Part shown: piece by piece, positions 1 through 12,000 of the stretch
Layout: every line of letters begins with the position of its first letter
Position numbering within the stretch: the stretch's first letter is position 1
Assembly: GCA_037042915.1 (NCBI GenBank)
Contig: CM073193.1
Location: 7,564,001-7,628,000, forward strand
Length of the DNA: 64,000 bases
Reading direction: 5' to 3'
Source of the DNA: Auricularia sp. M13
Lineage: Eukaryota; Basidiomycota; Agaricomycetes; Auriculariales; Auriculariaceae
Notes under the pieces: generated by a model
What the model saw: the letters and a program-made list of their open reading frames with translations, nothing else
Databases searched by the model: none
What the model was told of the DNA's origin: nothing
Position numbers and translations under genes: made by a program

Positions 1-1452
1 ACGCTCCCTCTCCAGAGAGAATGCCTCAGGGTGAAGTCCCCAGATGTCTTCGGACCTGTGTAGATGGAAAGATGGCATGAGGACGTGTGCACCGGCGTAG
101 AGCGTGTTTCCTGAGAACTGGGTGTCCTGCGAGACGAGACGCGCAGAGGTCGAGGATGAGCAGAGGCGGAGCATCTCGTCTATGGCGATGTTGAGACGGG
201 GACATGCTTCAGTAAGCGATCCTAGAGATGGAAGATCTGGTGCAGGCCAGTCCGAGAAGCAGGCATCGATCTCGCAGCCGATCTCGTCGCGGATCGCGCT
301 AGGAGTGGAATCTGCGAAGAGGAATTGGAGGAGATAGCAGGATGTCTTCATGGAGTTGGTGTGAAGCCTGAGATAGGATGATCAGTATCAATTTTAGCAA
401 GATAGCAGATCAGGAAGTCCAGGGACATACGCTGAGAAGAAGGCTGTCATTGACCTAGCGCGGTCGTCAAGAGAGAGGCCAGCGTCCATCAGCCTAGCGT
501 CGCTCTTCCACACGACATCCATTGCCTCAGACCTCAACCTATCTCCGTCTCGCAGTTCATCGAGGAAGGCCTTGACCAATCGCTCTCTCGCCGCGCGTAC
601 ATCCTTTGTGCGGAAGGACGGAAAACGATATGCCAGTTGGTACAATCCATCGTCAAAGGTTGCGTGGTCCTCGAAGAGCCTTGGATGCCTCTCCATGAAT
701 CCCGCACCGAAAAGCGCGACCGTAACAGCGTCGAACATCAGCCTGCTCGCCCATTCCCACAAGGGGATACTACGGGACTCAAAAAGCTGAGGCTGGATTC
801 GTGCGCCTAACTCGCGGAGGATTTCCCCAGATACGATAGCGAGTTCCTGCGTCTGCATGAGGAGCTGATGATAAAATAGGCCGTTGCTCCGCAGGATGAT
901 CCCGACGCCTGGCACGTCCCTGTGCAGCATGATGTCGCCGCCGTCGCGTGATATGCCAAATGCCTCGAGGAGGATGCCATGTACATTCTCGGCCCAGGTG
1001 AGAGTCTGCGTCATTCGGAGGGCAGCTTTCACGTCTGCCGGATCGCTAAGGATGTAGAGCCGGCTGCCCGCTACATAGAGGCTGAAGGCCGCAAGGGAGC
1101 CGAAATGTGCGCTGCGCCCGAAGTTGCAAAATCAAATCCAGAAAGCTACAGGCAGAGCACCTACCGCGCAGCAATGAATAGCCCTTGTGTGTCTGATATA
1201 AGGGAGTATCCATGGCCTATGTATGAGGATGAGGATTAATTGCAGAATGCAGTGTGAAGCGCTGCACCCAGCCCTGTTTGAGTGAAAGATCAGATACGGC
1301 CAGTGAAGATTGCAATTGCAGAAACGCGTACATGGAACGTGATATGGATATAAAGGAGGTTCGCCTTTGCGCCGCAAGATACGGGATATGAAAGACGCAA
1401 CGAGCGTGCTAGCTAGCACAGCGAGGAGGACCTTGACTCCGTTGTGCTCCAT
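1..1452 (-). CDS. Cytochrome P450 (3' end outside window)
   Basis: Haem-thiolate monooxygenase, anchored in the ER membrane by its N-terminus. The ATG at 1452 opens a hydrophobic signal anchor (VLLAVLASTLVASFI) followed by basic residues and a PPLYPYHVP hinge, as in microsomal P450s. Introns interrupt the region 1340-1120; the main exon (about 1120-394) holds the helix B to I part (SRSIPLWEWASRLMFDAV), and the next exon (about 360-1) carries an ExxR motif, EMLR in IDEMLRL, near 165. The haem-binding FxxGxxxC motif would lie beyond position 1, so the gene is cut by the window edge. The proline hinge and overall style recall the CYP7/CYP8-like fungal groups, but substrate and family cannot be assigned. 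The three glycosyltransferase genes alongside do not by themselves indicate a biosynthetic cluster. Confidence 0.85.
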
Positions 1453-1851
1453 GTCTACTTCGCAGAAGGTAGCGATGGCTCGGTTGCTAGAGGGCTAAAT
1501 ACAGCCGGCTAAAGCCATTTGTGCATGTGGAATTTGACAGTGACGGCCAAGTGACGGCTTGCTGACTGGGACGAAGTGCGGGGCAGTTTCCAAACATCGT
1601 TCGACGGCATCTGATTCGAGATTACAGCTCGACGGTGACCAAAACCTCGACCCGCAGGCTCTTCACGTAGTATATAAATACAGCATAAAGTTGCCATTTA
1701 GCTCATTGTCGTCGAGCACACAGTTTTGGGATATTAGCAGCGTCATGCCAACAAACGCGGCGATGTCTGGAATAGAAAGCCGGTTGTAGCTTGGACAATA
1801 ACGGTGTACGAGAGCAGCCCATCCCATGGCGAGACTTGAGTTATGTGTCCA
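1453..1851. other. Intergenic, P450 promoter side
   Basis: No coding frame is supported. An AT-rich TATATAAATA stretch at 1671-1680 could serve as a TATA element for the minus-strand P450, about 220 bases upstream of its ATG. Convincing signals beyond that are absent. Confidence 0.4.
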
Positions 1852-3218
1852 TCACGAGAATTCCGGTGTCGGGGAGCGCGGCTCCGGTAGCCACTCATCC
1901 TTGAACTGGGGCAATGCGCGCAAGTGTTGCATCTCGTCGAGGTTCAGATGGTGTATCAATACTGTGCTGTATTCAATCTGCCATTGAAAGTTAACAGGTT
2001 TGACACGCAGGCGACAGATCACGGGCAACTTACAGGGAACGGTTGTTTTCCGTGCAGTGGGGGTCGTGGAAGCCTCCACGGTCACCTGACGCGGTTGGGT
2101 TTACCAAAAGACCACCGAAAAACGATTGAGCATGCGTACTGATTATAAAGGTCTCTGGTACGTGCTCTGCTATCCACGAGCCGACGAGGATGTCGTCTGA
2201 ATAGTAGGCGACATTATGTGGGAGGGCGTTGACACGTGGTTCAATCTTGTCGCAAGGGCGGAGCTGCGGAGAGAGTGCTGAAGATATACTTGAATCATGC
2301 GGCAGCGAAGCTAACGCGCATACCTCATGAGATACCCGATTCCATTCGGAAATTGGTACCATTCTCCGGCATACTGTTCAATGAGTTGAACGGTGAAGAG
2401 ATATGTGCGGGCCACTCACCTCCACATCGGGTTGTGAAGGGTCCTGAGACTTGTGCCAATGTCTACGCTTGTGCAGCGTGTCGCCCCACAAGCTGGGCAC
2501 GTTGCGCGGATCAAGGAGGTCCGGCCTGAGAAAACGCATTCTCCTCGCGAGCGCCACAAGGCGCACGAAAGAGTCAGAGTCCACTGTGAAGAAGAAGTCG
2601 TACTCGGGCTGCGGGGACATTGCAGCCTGTTAATGGGAAGAGAATATTAGCAGGATACAATGGCGAGCGTTCGAGGCCGCACTAACATACCCACTGCAGT
2701 GCTGCAAAGCGCTTTGGCGCCATAGCCCACTTCCCGTCATCCACGTTCAATAGTTCAACGTCTGCATATCGCGCATGCTCTTCATGGACACGTCTGTTCA
2801 CCTCGAGCGCTGTATCCCTCCCGAGCCGAAATGAACGTCGCTGGCGACCAACAAAGAAACGCACGTCAAACTGCACTTCGTCGCCTGGGATCTGTGCGCG
2901 GTTATACACGCGCTCCCGCAGAAAGGCGCGCACATCCAACTCATCGGCTGCGCTGAGGACAGCAATGCGAAGAATCAGCGGCGACGAGGCGTTCGCAGGT
3001 CTTGTAAGCCATCGCGGCGGGCCGTGTGGGTCAAAATCGAACGAGGACGGTGTGAAGCCTCTCCACTGTGCGTAAGAGCGCGTAGCACGCCAGTAGACGG
3101 CGGTCCATCCCCGGTAGCCCGTGGACAAAGACCAGACGGTGTGCAGGGCCAGCAGAATGCAGCCGTATACGATCGCGTGACAGATGAGGCGCCGCCTTCT
3201 TGTCGTCAATGAGAGCAT
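1852..3218 (-). CDS. GT31-like glycosyltransferase, copy 1 (frame-broken)
   Basis: Type II membrane glycosyltransferase of the beta-1,3-galactosyltransferase (GT31) type, expected in the Golgi. ATG at 3218 precedes a basic stretch and a transmembrane anchor (IVYGCILLALHTVW). Exon 1 (3218-2691) ends in the conserved block RYADVELLNVDDGKW; exon 2 (2626-2420) has the DxD-bearing VDSDSF; exon 3 (2373-2324) has the acceptor-site block EWYQFPNGIGYLM; later exons carry AYYSDDILVGSWI and the last ends at 1852. Exons 2 and 3 match copy 2 (4642-5992) in length (207 and 50 bases), but exon 4 (2263-2140) is 124 rather than 125 bases and exon 5 about 52 rather than 53, so each lacks one base. The gene is therefore a recent pseudogene or is affected by sequence error. 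A 35-base intron before exon 4 would rescue the first shift but is shorter than any other intron here. Confidence 0.75.
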
Positions 3219-4641
3219 GTTGCTGAGTGCGGGGAGTGGAGGAGAGGATGGGGGCTTGGGTCGTGTGAGGCTCTTCAATCACGTTACTTATGATCGGAAT
3301 TCTTCAAACCAAACTGCGGGCCAGTGACTGCGTGCGCGTCTTTCACCGGAATATACCAGTTTTAGGACGCAGTTGAAACGTACTGCAAGTATGCCACATC
3401 AGGATCATCTGCAGCGAATATCCAAATCTAGAAAACGACAGGCAGCGCATAAGGACGACGTGCAGGGACAAACAGGAGGATCCATGTATGCCGTGCGGCA
3501 GCGTCGAGGCGCTATTGAAAGGTGGGAAGCGCTCTGGGCCATCCCGTTTGATCAGCGCGCCGCGCTCGTCGTGCATGTCACCAAAAGATCATACGCACCG
3601 GCAATGTGAAGCTCGGCCAAACAAGGGCAAAAGTAACTGTGCGCAACAGCCTTTCTTGTCCGTACAACTGTCTGAAGCAATCACAAACAACTCAGTGCAT
3701 CGGTCCCTTGTCGATCAACTTACTCACAGGTAAACGAATCTGCGAACTAGACCTCGGCTTTGATGTCTGCTTGTTCTTCACGCCGGCGGCGCACACATGC
3801 ACTCGAGATGTTGGGACCGCAATTGACTGTGCATCCTAGCTGCTGTTCAGCGAGCAACAACGACGCTGTGTAAGGGTTGCTTGGCCGATATGCGACATTC
3901 TGTCGTTCGTGCAGCCCCTGACGAATTGCGGGCAATATCTGCACGAAATGCTGCGGATTATGTCTTTATCTGCCCCGAGAAAAATTCTTGACGAAATAGC
4001 GCCCGTTCGCGCAGCTCGAGCGCCCAGCTGTGGGTCAGAACTTGACGAATGAAGCACTGGCAGGGCAAAGAAAGCCTGATGCTGCCTGCGCACCGCGACT
4101 TTTTCCGCCCAATCCTGCAGAATTACCGCGTTTTTCACATTCCTTTCACCAAGATGGGTGGTATGCCAACCTGGAAATGTTTTGCACCCTGAAGGTGCAT
4201 TGCGGAAGTCAGCGGAGATGAGCGGACTTGGATACAACTTGAACTTCCCGATGAAACGTTTCGCCGGTGTCGGTAGCGAGAGCACGTCAGTCCTGCTTCA
4301 GCCGCTGATATTAGGCGTATATATGCTTTTTGCTCATCTCTCCGACGCCACGCTATGGCGGTGCAAACATTTGGCTCCATGCGCCACCACACCATCGGCC
4401 ATTCCCAAACTTGCATCGAAGCTACTATACGGAGCATTCGTATAGTAACGGGCGCTGCGCACATCGCCTCCTGACACATGGGGCCTCGCCGTAACTCCCA
4501 GCGTGAGACTGCGCGACGGTTCCTGCGGAGGATGCTCGCGCTGATATTGCCGTGCGCACCTCGGTTCCGATATATATTCTGTCAAATCAGGCTCAAAAAT
4601 GCTGCGCACTATCTCTTTTCCTTGTACGTTACCTCGACAGC
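3219..4641. other. Intergenic between head-to-head GT31-like genes
   Basis: These 1.4 kb separate two divergently transcribed paralogs and must hold both promoters. Several short frames exist but none has family resemblance, splice-consistent structure or extended length. I see no repeat or mobile element. Confidence 0.5.
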
Positions 4642-5992
4642 ATGCCTCCACGACCCTCGAAGCGCCGCCGTAGGATTTGGCAGGGCATTCTGTTTCTCCT
4701 GGTGCTGCTGGTGCTGCATTCTGTTTGGCTAGTCTCTTCGAGCTATCGAGGCTGGACAGCACCTTTTGCACGTATCTGCCGCACATACGCTCGATGGCGC
4801 GGCTTTACGCCCACGTCGTTCAGATTTGCACCCGAGGGCCCGCCAGACTGGTTACAGCGGACTCATGCGCCGGATCGTTCCCCGGTAGTCCTACGCATCG
4901 CAGTCATCAGTGTCGCCAACGAGTTCGCCGTGCGCTCTTTCCTGCGCGAGAATGTGTACAACAGTTCACAGATCCCGGCCGACGAAGTGCGGTTTGAGCT
5001 CAAGTTTGTTGTTGGCCGGCAGCCGTCAGGCCGATGGTTCAGTACGCGGGCGGATGTCGACATCAGAATACATCAGGAACACGCTCGCTACGGGGACATT
5101 GAGTTCGTAGATGTCTACGAGGGCAAGTGGGCGCTCGCGCGCAAGCGTTTTATAGCGCTCAAGTGGGTTCGTATTTCTGGCCTGCTCCTCCGCATATCAT
5201 TTCTTACAACACGAAGGCAGCAACTGTGTCGCCTAGCGAATACGATTTCTTCTTCACAGTTGACTCGGATTCGTTCGTGCGCCTCGCGGCACTCGCTCGC
5301 AAGATACGACATCTGCGACCTAATCTGCTCGACCCTCGGAACACGCCCAGCTTGTGGGGCGACATGATGCAAAGCTGGAGACACTGGCGCAAGTCTCCCG
5401 ATCCAAGCCTTCCGGACAAACAGGTGGGCACTCTGCACTCCACATATCGACCGTTCTCACGCAAAACAGTATGCGGGAGATTGGTATCAATTCCCAATTG
5501 GGATCGGATACCTCATGAGGTTCGTCAATTATTCAGCTGAAGACGTTGCAGCAATGTCGAAACTGATATTTTGTGACTCGTATTAGCTCTGCGCTCACGG
5601 CGCGCCTGAACGACGTGTCGCATCTGCTTCCGCACCACGTGCCCTACTATCGAGACGATGTGGTGGTCGGGTCGTGGATCTCTGAATATGTACCAGAAAC
5701 GCTCTTCATCAGTGCGTCAGTCCTACTGCTTCCCGCGGTCCTGCTCATGCACATCGTAGACGATCGCGGCGGGTTCCACGATCCTCCCCTGCACGGACAA
5801 CGGCCGTACCCCGTAAGCCACTTCTTGCACTCAAATACAACCGTCAAGCTCACCTTCGTCCGCTTTCAGATAGAATACGGCACAGTGCTGATTCATCATG
5901 TCAACCTCGAGGAAATGCGCTTCTTGCGTGGTATGCGACAATGGGAAGGCGAATGGCATTCCACAACGGCAGTGCAATCGAGGTTTGAATGA
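4642..5992 (+). CDS. GT31-like glycosyltransferase, copy 2 (intact)
   Basis: Golgi-type glycosyltransferase resembling beta-1,3-galactosyltransferases of family GT31. Six exons (4642-5166, 5217-5423, 5470-5519, 5587-5711, 5760-5812, 5870-5992) join in frame to 360 residues. ATG 4642 gives MPPRPSKRRRR, then a transmembrane anchor (ILFLLVLLVLHSVWLV) and a short stem. The catalytic part shows RYGDIEFVDVYEGKW, the DxD-type YDFFFTVDSDSF (metal/nucleotide-sugar binding), DWYQFPIGIGYLM and YYRDDVVVGSWI, which correspond in order to the GT31 blocks. Introns are 50, 46, 67, 48 and 57 bases. It lies head-to-head with copy 1 and is the only one of the three local paralogs whose frame is continuous. Donor and acceptor sugars cannot be read from sequence. 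Confidence 0.85.
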
Positions 5993-6623
5993 TCTCATGG
6001 CATTGCTCATTGCGTGCCGCATGATAAACAGATTGTGAGACACTAAGGAATGACAAACGGTACTGTCTTTGCCAGTGGAATGCCCACTCTAATCGCACAT
6101 CAGTTGGCTTACAAGTACCTCAGATTTGAGACGTGTATCCTATGTACTGTATTCTGCGTAGTTCTGACGCCGCCCAGTTACGTATCGATATCTGGCATGG
6201 GATGAAATTGGATTGGTCACATCGTTCGACCCTCACTGCATGCGACTCCTTGCTCAGGGGTCTTATCTCCGTGGGTTTTGCTTCGCGCGCGCGCGTCAGG
6301 TCGAACGCCGATTGTCCCCGCTGAGCTACAGCTCACTGAGAAATGTTCACGTGCTTCAGGCACGATACCCTTTTTCTATGTATTTTGTGCCCACAAGAAA
6401 TAGCGGGAAATACCAGTGCAGTGCTCATCCTCAGTTCCTGAGTCCAGAACGTGTGCCATGTCCCGCGCTGGCACAGCGCCGCCCGGCGGAGGCACACGGC
6501 ACGACAGATTTCCGGAGTTGTTTGCCCCTGTCGTGTCGAGTGTTCAGAATCCGTGAGCACAATACACATCGTACTCCTACACAGATACTACGCACCCGAG
6601 CTGTGCTAAAGCATGTTGTGCAC
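5993..6623. other. Intergenic
   Basis: Region between the convergent ends of GT31-like copies 2 and 3. No supported coding frame, RNA gene or repeat was seen; short frames on both strands lack any recognisable motif. Confidence 0.4.
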
Positions 6624-7374
6624 TCAATCCCGTGAAATCGCAGGCCCAGACGCATCGAAGGCTTCTTCGCGGCGTTGCGGGTCGTATAATGCGCCTGACG
6701 GGTGGCGTGGATCGAGCACCCTGGGAAGTAAATGGCGTGTCCTGCGTCCGAGCGCCAGTAAACGCGTCAGAGATGCGGCGTCCAATATGAAGGAGTATTC
6801 GTCCTCGTTCTGAGTGAACCGTGAGACCTGCAGGCATATGACTGAGCAAAGGAAATAATGACGCGCTCGCCATACTCATGCTCACCCATTTCTGCGCCTT
6901 CTTGCGCTTCATGTCGGCCGACTCATCGCCCTCGAGGCCGTCAACGATCTCCATGTCCCGATTCTGTCCTTGTTCCTCCAGGACGCGACGATTGACGGTT
7001 GCAGCGTCTGCTTGCCACAGAACGGAGAAGCGGGAAGGGGGCTGGCGTGCGACGAAGAATCTGAGCTGGAAGCTGAGCTCGCCAGGCGGAAACAGGCCGT
7101 TGTTGCGTAATGTCTGACGCAGGAAGTCGCGCACAGGGAACTCGTCTGCGACGCTTGGAATGGCGACGCGCACCACCAGCGGTGAGCGCCTTTCTTGCGT
7201 CTGTTGCCTTGACAAGAGTGTGCCAAGGTCGTTCTCCGCGAGCCTGCACAAATGCAAGTACGAGCATAGAGTTTCCGGGGCCCAACTTTCTGGGGATGAG
7301 AGAACAAGAAGGATAGCGCAGAGGGCGAGTAAGGCTGAGACGAGCTGGAGACCTCTCCATACAGCGCGCTGCAT
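6624..7374 (-). pseudogene. GT31-like copy 3, truncated and lacking DxD
   Basis: Third member of the local glycosyltransferase family. Exon 1 (7374-6886) begins with ATG, a transmembrane anchor (LVSALLALCAILLVL) and the family block VVRVAIPSVADEFPVRDFLR seen in copies 1 and 2. A 76-base intron (6885-6810) leads to exon 2 (6809-6624), whose DEYSFILDAASLTRLL aligns with YDFFFTVDSDSFVRLA of copy 2: the DxD acidic residues are replaced by DAA. The frame stops at 6624, before the acceptor-site and DDVVVG blocks, leaving about 220 residues instead of 360. Most likely a pseudogene or a catalytically dead remnant; expression as a short membrane protein cannot be excluded. Confidence 0.7.
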
Positions 7375-8044
7375 TGGGGACTAGCCTTGCCAGTGTTGAG
7401 CTCGAGAAATGTACGAGTGAGAAAGAGCGCTCAGCGCTCATTTCCCTGGTAGCTGTCCGGAGGTCGGAGCTGTCAATGCCTGCCGGACATATGTACAGGT
7501 TCACGCTGCGGATCCGGACTTTCCGGGAGCAGCCCGCTTTCCCTCTCGTTCGCGCCCTTCAGGATACGACTTTGCTGGCCCATGTGCCGCGGCAGCTCAT
7601 CTTAGCATTGGATCTCCTAAGACCTCACATATGGAAGGCAAAGCAAGCCAACCTGAAGAAATGTGACACTTGAAACGCGAAGTGCAGAAAAACCTAGAGA
7701 TGCTTCGGAGGGAGCTCAGGACATCGCTGTACCTATCGCGCAGCAATTGCAGTGGGCAACGCACACCAGCGACAGAGCTCTCTTGGAGCGCCCGCAGATT
7801 GAGACCATGGCAGAACTTATGGGACGGCCAGGTGGCCACAACCGTCTGACCTCGAAGTTCGAACGTCAATGTTCACTTCATATCGGCTCGCGGCTTCCCA
7901 GTTGTCATGGCCAGAGTCTCAAGAACCATGTACTGACTTGTCCGTAGATGTACTTGCAAGTCAGCGCGCGGACAAAATCAGACCGCGACGAGCCCGGAGA
8001 CTGTCACCGCCGTTACAACCCGGGCCGTGTCCAAGAGCATTTTC
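7375..8044. other. Intergenic
   Basis: About 670 bases upstream of GT31-like copy 3 and downstream of the membrane-protein gene. Only short unsupported frames; no repeat or structured RNA recognised. Confidence 0.4.
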
Positions 8045-9197
8045 CTATAGTGAATAGTGAAACGTCCCATACATGATCGAGGAAAGACGAGCAGGAGGTC
8101 GGAGGCGCGAAAGTTCATCGCGTCTTCTGGTCCTCAGATAGGTCGGGTTTATTGGCGTTGACGAGTTTCTGCTCGCGACGCAGCCAGTAGATGCAATAGC
8201 AGCGCCGGGAGAGAAGACAGCAGAGACCAGAGGTGCGAGGACAAGAAGGGCCATAGCCTCGAGGAGCGAATCCGCCATGAACGCGGCTGCGAAAAATGAG
8301 GAGGTATGCCAGACGATTGATTCCCATTGCAAAAAGGAAGGTACGGCCGCTTGGTAATTAGCTGCTTTCACGATGGAACTCTGAGCGATGACCACCACCG
8401 GACGAACGCATCAAGTGAGTGGTTGCGATATAGGATGTCGAGATGCGGGACGGCGGATATCACGGCCGCCGTCACGAGCGCCGCGCGCACAACAGGCAGT
8501 CCCGACTTCGAGCTCGCGGCGTTGCGCATGCTGCCGTGCCGCTCAAGCCATAGATATTGGACGATCCAGATGTACGCAGGGAAGATCTGCCAGTACGCCG
8601 TGAGGTATGGGTTCTGCAGCTTGACCATGGCCAGCGTCGGAAGAACGTAGCCCAAGAGCACGCCGAGGGATACCGATTCAGCCTGCGCGCGCGTCAGCGG
8701 CTTCTGCGTGTACTTTGCGCGCCCAGCGAAGGATCAGGCTCGCGACAGCCACATCGGTGGCAGGTTGGCCCCGGCGTTGAGCAGTGAGTTGCCGAATGCG
8801 ACGAAGAGAAGGAGCTGGAGCAGCAGGGAGTTGACGCGCGCGCTTTCGATGAGGTACACCAGTAGGACGGGCGTGAATCCAGCGAGGAAGTGCAAGGTAA
8901 CGGCCGCGTTACTCGGTAGTAAGCTGATTTGGAAGAACGCGACAAGATTGCAGAGCTTAGCGTCGAGCATCGCAAGGCCTGTGTAGCGAAGTTGCGGAAA
9001 TTGCTTATACGTGAGCGGTTGGGGGCACACGGCTTGGAGAAGAGGGTCCGCCTTCCAGGCAGATATTTGCTGGACCTTCCAGGCCGCGATGTACGAGAGG
9101 GAAAGGAAGATTATCACGGCACCTAAACAGAAGATAAATAAGAGGTCAATGTCGACGATAATTGCCGCTTACTCGCGCGGTAGAGCGTAGGCTGCAT
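8045..9197 (-). CDS. Polytopic membrane protein of unknown function
   Basis: Family not recognised. ATG at 9197 gives MQPTLYRA, an intron at 9172-9123 follows (GTAAGC donor, TTTAG acceptor), and exon 2 encodes hydrophobic segments: VIIFLSLSYIAAW, LCNLVAFFQISLL, AAVTLHFLAGFTPVLLVYLI, LLLQLLLFVAFGNSLL. A further exon (about 8700-8400) has VLLGYVLPTLAMV, YWQIFPAYIWIVQYLWL and AALVTAAVISAV, and the last has FLQWESIVWHTSSFFAAAF. Six or more transmembrane helices and about 350-380 residues. An in-frame TGA at 8734-8736 lies between exon 2 and the next hydrophobic part with no clean intron around it. Near the C-terminus two frames compete: a charged end, REQKLVNANKPDLSEDQKTR (stop at 8115), looks more natural than the one running to 8045. 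Some fungal terpenoid-cluster membrane proteins have a similar layout, but I do not assign this one. Confidence 0.55.
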
Positions 9198-10189
9198 GGT
9201 CGAGACGACTCAGGGTGAGAAGCAGAGCTGGGGTCAAGCTGCATGGAACAATGGAGTGTTGAACTGGCTATTTAAGGGCAACCTGAGGTTTGGGCGCCAG
9301 ATGCACAATGGCAATCAAACTTTGTCCAAATATATCTACTCGCCAGACGAGAATAAGCTGCAGCCTGGAGGACAAAACACTTATAGTAGCTTATCATCGT
9401 GTTAAGGACATTGGTTAGCTACAGGCCCTGAGAACACGCGCAAAAGACCCAGGAGCAATTGCAAGTGATCGGAAGGCCCTTGCATTTCTTGCGTGCATCC
9501 TCATCGCAGCCAGAACTCCTAGGGGATCGATGTTAGTTTTGAGATTATATCTGTGTTGAAAAAAAGTATTCAGGCCGACTGTGAGTGCATGGCAAGTTAC
9601 AGGCGGTGAGTTGGGAGAAGGCACGCGATACTGCGAGTTCAGCACGCGTTTTCCCCATGGTCAGTTCGCGACACGAGGTCGAAGGATCGTCATGACGCGA
9701 GGCCGGCACGCTGAAGCCACGTCGAGGACATCTTCACGTGCAGGGTTGGACACCGAGGACTCGAATGAAGAATCATGCCAGGGATCGCAAAAAGTCATAG
9801 CGCATCGGAGTCGCCAAAGTTCAGTGGCAATGATAACCCGGATTCCACTAAGCAAGTAGGGAAGGAGAGATGCAAGTCTTTTGACTGGGACTGAGCGAGA
9901 TCAGTGGGCGTGAATGTCGTTGATGCTGGTCCAGGGTGATGTAAGGTGCTGGCTGAGCGATAAATAATTTGAAAAAATTGGGAAACCCCCGCTGCAAAGG
10001 CTGGATAACTCAGTCTGAGCGGAGATAACTGCGATTAAGACCTGGGTGAGGGTAGGAGGCAGCGATGGGCGCAGGACATCATACTCCGCTCGGCCGCCCG
10101 TTGGTCTTGTTCTCGTCCCTCGTCGGAACCGTTGCCGCTCTCTGCCCCGTCCGTTCGTCCTCTTTTTTGCTCTTTTTCACTCTTCTGCC
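9198..10189. other. Intergenic, upstream of phosphatase
   Basis: Nearly 1 kb holding the divergent promoters of the membrane-protein gene and the phosphatase gene. A 92-codon frame at 9581-9859 has no motif and no splice support. The last 60 bases before the phosphatase ATG are pyrimidine-rich (TCTTTTTTGCTCTTTTTCAC), typical of a fungal transcription-start region. Confidence 0.4.
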
Positions 10190-12000
10190 ATGACGGACGA
10201 CGCCAAGAACCATACTGAGCATAATGCCGGCGCCAGCAGCCAGCCAGACGGCACATCAGCCCACCCAGACCCGGCCGCCCACCAGTCCCACCATGAGCCT
10301 GCACCCGCCGCTGACCACGACGGTGCAGCCCAGGATCCTTCTGCGGCATCTGCGCCGGCGCCGGCGTCGCCAGAGCCCGGGGTAAATGTGAGTGCCAAAT
10401 ATATGAGCTACGGCCCAGCTGACGCTCCTGCGCGCAGGAAAAGAGTACCCGCACCAGCAAGAAGCCAGCGAGCGTCAACACGGCCGCGGCCAACGGGAAC
10501 GGCGACAGTCCCAAGCGCGAGGCGTCGGCGACGGGCGCGGAGACGCCGACCAAGATCAAGCGGCGCAAGGGCTTCTGGGCGTCGTTCGTGGCCGTCTGCG
10601 TGCCTTGCATCACGCACTCCGACGCCCATGACACGTCCCCGGACCCGGCCGGCAGAAAGGCCCACCAGCTGGTGCCATCAGAGGTCTCCTCCGTCGACCC
10701 AGACCTCAAGGACAAGGAAAAGCACAGGCGCTCCAGCGTCCTGCCCCAGGACGCCTCCATTTCCACCACTCTCGACGCTGCCAACGTCAACGGCCCCGTC
10801 GCAGATGAGGTCGCCGTCGACGCCAGAGAGCCCACGCCCGAGCCGAGCGACGTCGACATGGACGGCGAGGCCGACGTCGTCGTGCCCCCGCACCCCTCGC
10901 ACCATACGCTCCCTGAGTCGGAAACCGGGGGCGTAACAGCGGGTGCCGTCCAGGCGCCCGGCCAAACAGGTAAGCGTCGGCATCATCGCGTTCTTCACAA
11001 CGTGCTCTCTCTGCGCGTGCCGTCCGTGCTGTTACCCCGATTTTGACTCGCTTTCGTCTGTTCCATCCACAGAGACCGATATAGCGGATGAAATGGACGA
11101 CGAGGAAGACAGACTCATCCTCCAGGGCGGCATGGGCATCCCCATCGGCCCCGTGCGTACTCTTTGATGTCTCTTGCTCTTTGGCCAAGATCTGACTACT
11201 GATACCCCGTTCCCCTCGTCCAGGATGGCGAGCCTATGCCTCTGTTGCCGCCGTTAGCAGCACACCACGCTGGTCGGAAATGTCTCGTGCTGGACCTGGA
11301 TGAAACTTTGGTCCATAGTAGTTTCAAGGCATGTCCGTCACGTAGTTTCGATTTTCTTCCTGACTTTTGTTTGTAGATGATCCCCCAGGCCGGTCAGTGC
11401 AAAACCAGGCCTGCCAGCCGAATCATGAACCTCCTGACGCTTTGCAATTAGACTACATAATTCCGGTACTAATTGAGCACCAGCTGCATAACGTCTACGT
11501 CGTAAAGCGGCCTGGCGTGGACACATTCCTGGAAAAGATGGGCGAACTTTATGAAGTCGTCGTCTTCACCGCCAGTTTGAGCATGGTATGCCCGAATGTC
11601 TGCTGGGCGGTTTGGGCTCTGACTATCTATATTACATGCAGTATGCCGACCCGGTGCTCGATAAACTGGATATCCACAGGGCTGTCAGCCACAGACTGTT
11701 CCGCGAGCACTGCTACAACCACAAGGGCGTCTACGTCAAGGTACGTGGACAATTGTTCAGTATTTTTGTTTCTAAGGGGCTTTTGGCGTGCAGGATCTGT
11801 CGCAACTTGGGCGCCCGATTGAGGGCACGATCATCCTCGACAACTCGCCGGCGTCGTACATATTCCACCCGAACAACGCTGTGCCGGTTTCGTCGTGGTT
11901 CAGCGACCCGCACGACACGGAGCTGACGGACATGTGCCCTTTCCTTGATGACTTGCGCAGCGTCGACGATGTGCGCGGCGTGCTTGATGGCGGACTGTAA
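10190..12000 (+). CDS. SCP/Psr1-type phosphatase (HAD, FCP1 homology)
   Basis: Serine/threonine phosphatase of the CTD small-phosphatase (NLI-interacting factor) family; yeast Psr1/Psr2 act at the plasma membrane in salt stress, metazoan SCPs on the RNA polymerase II CTD. Eight exons: 10190-10387, 10438-10969, 11073-11152, 11224-11328, 11377-11392, 11452-11585, 11642-11740, 11794-12000. The N-terminal half is Ala/Pro/Ser-rich and disordered, with a [14 protein letters not shown] segment whose two cysteines could be lipidated as in Psr1. The catalytic domain starts [14 protein letters not shown] (DxDxT, first Asp nucleophile) and runs through [42 protein letters not shown] and [20 protein letters not shown] to [12 protein letters not shown], closely following human SCP1. 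Exon 5 is only 16 bases, and the intron before it starts with GC instead of GT. Confidence 0.93.
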
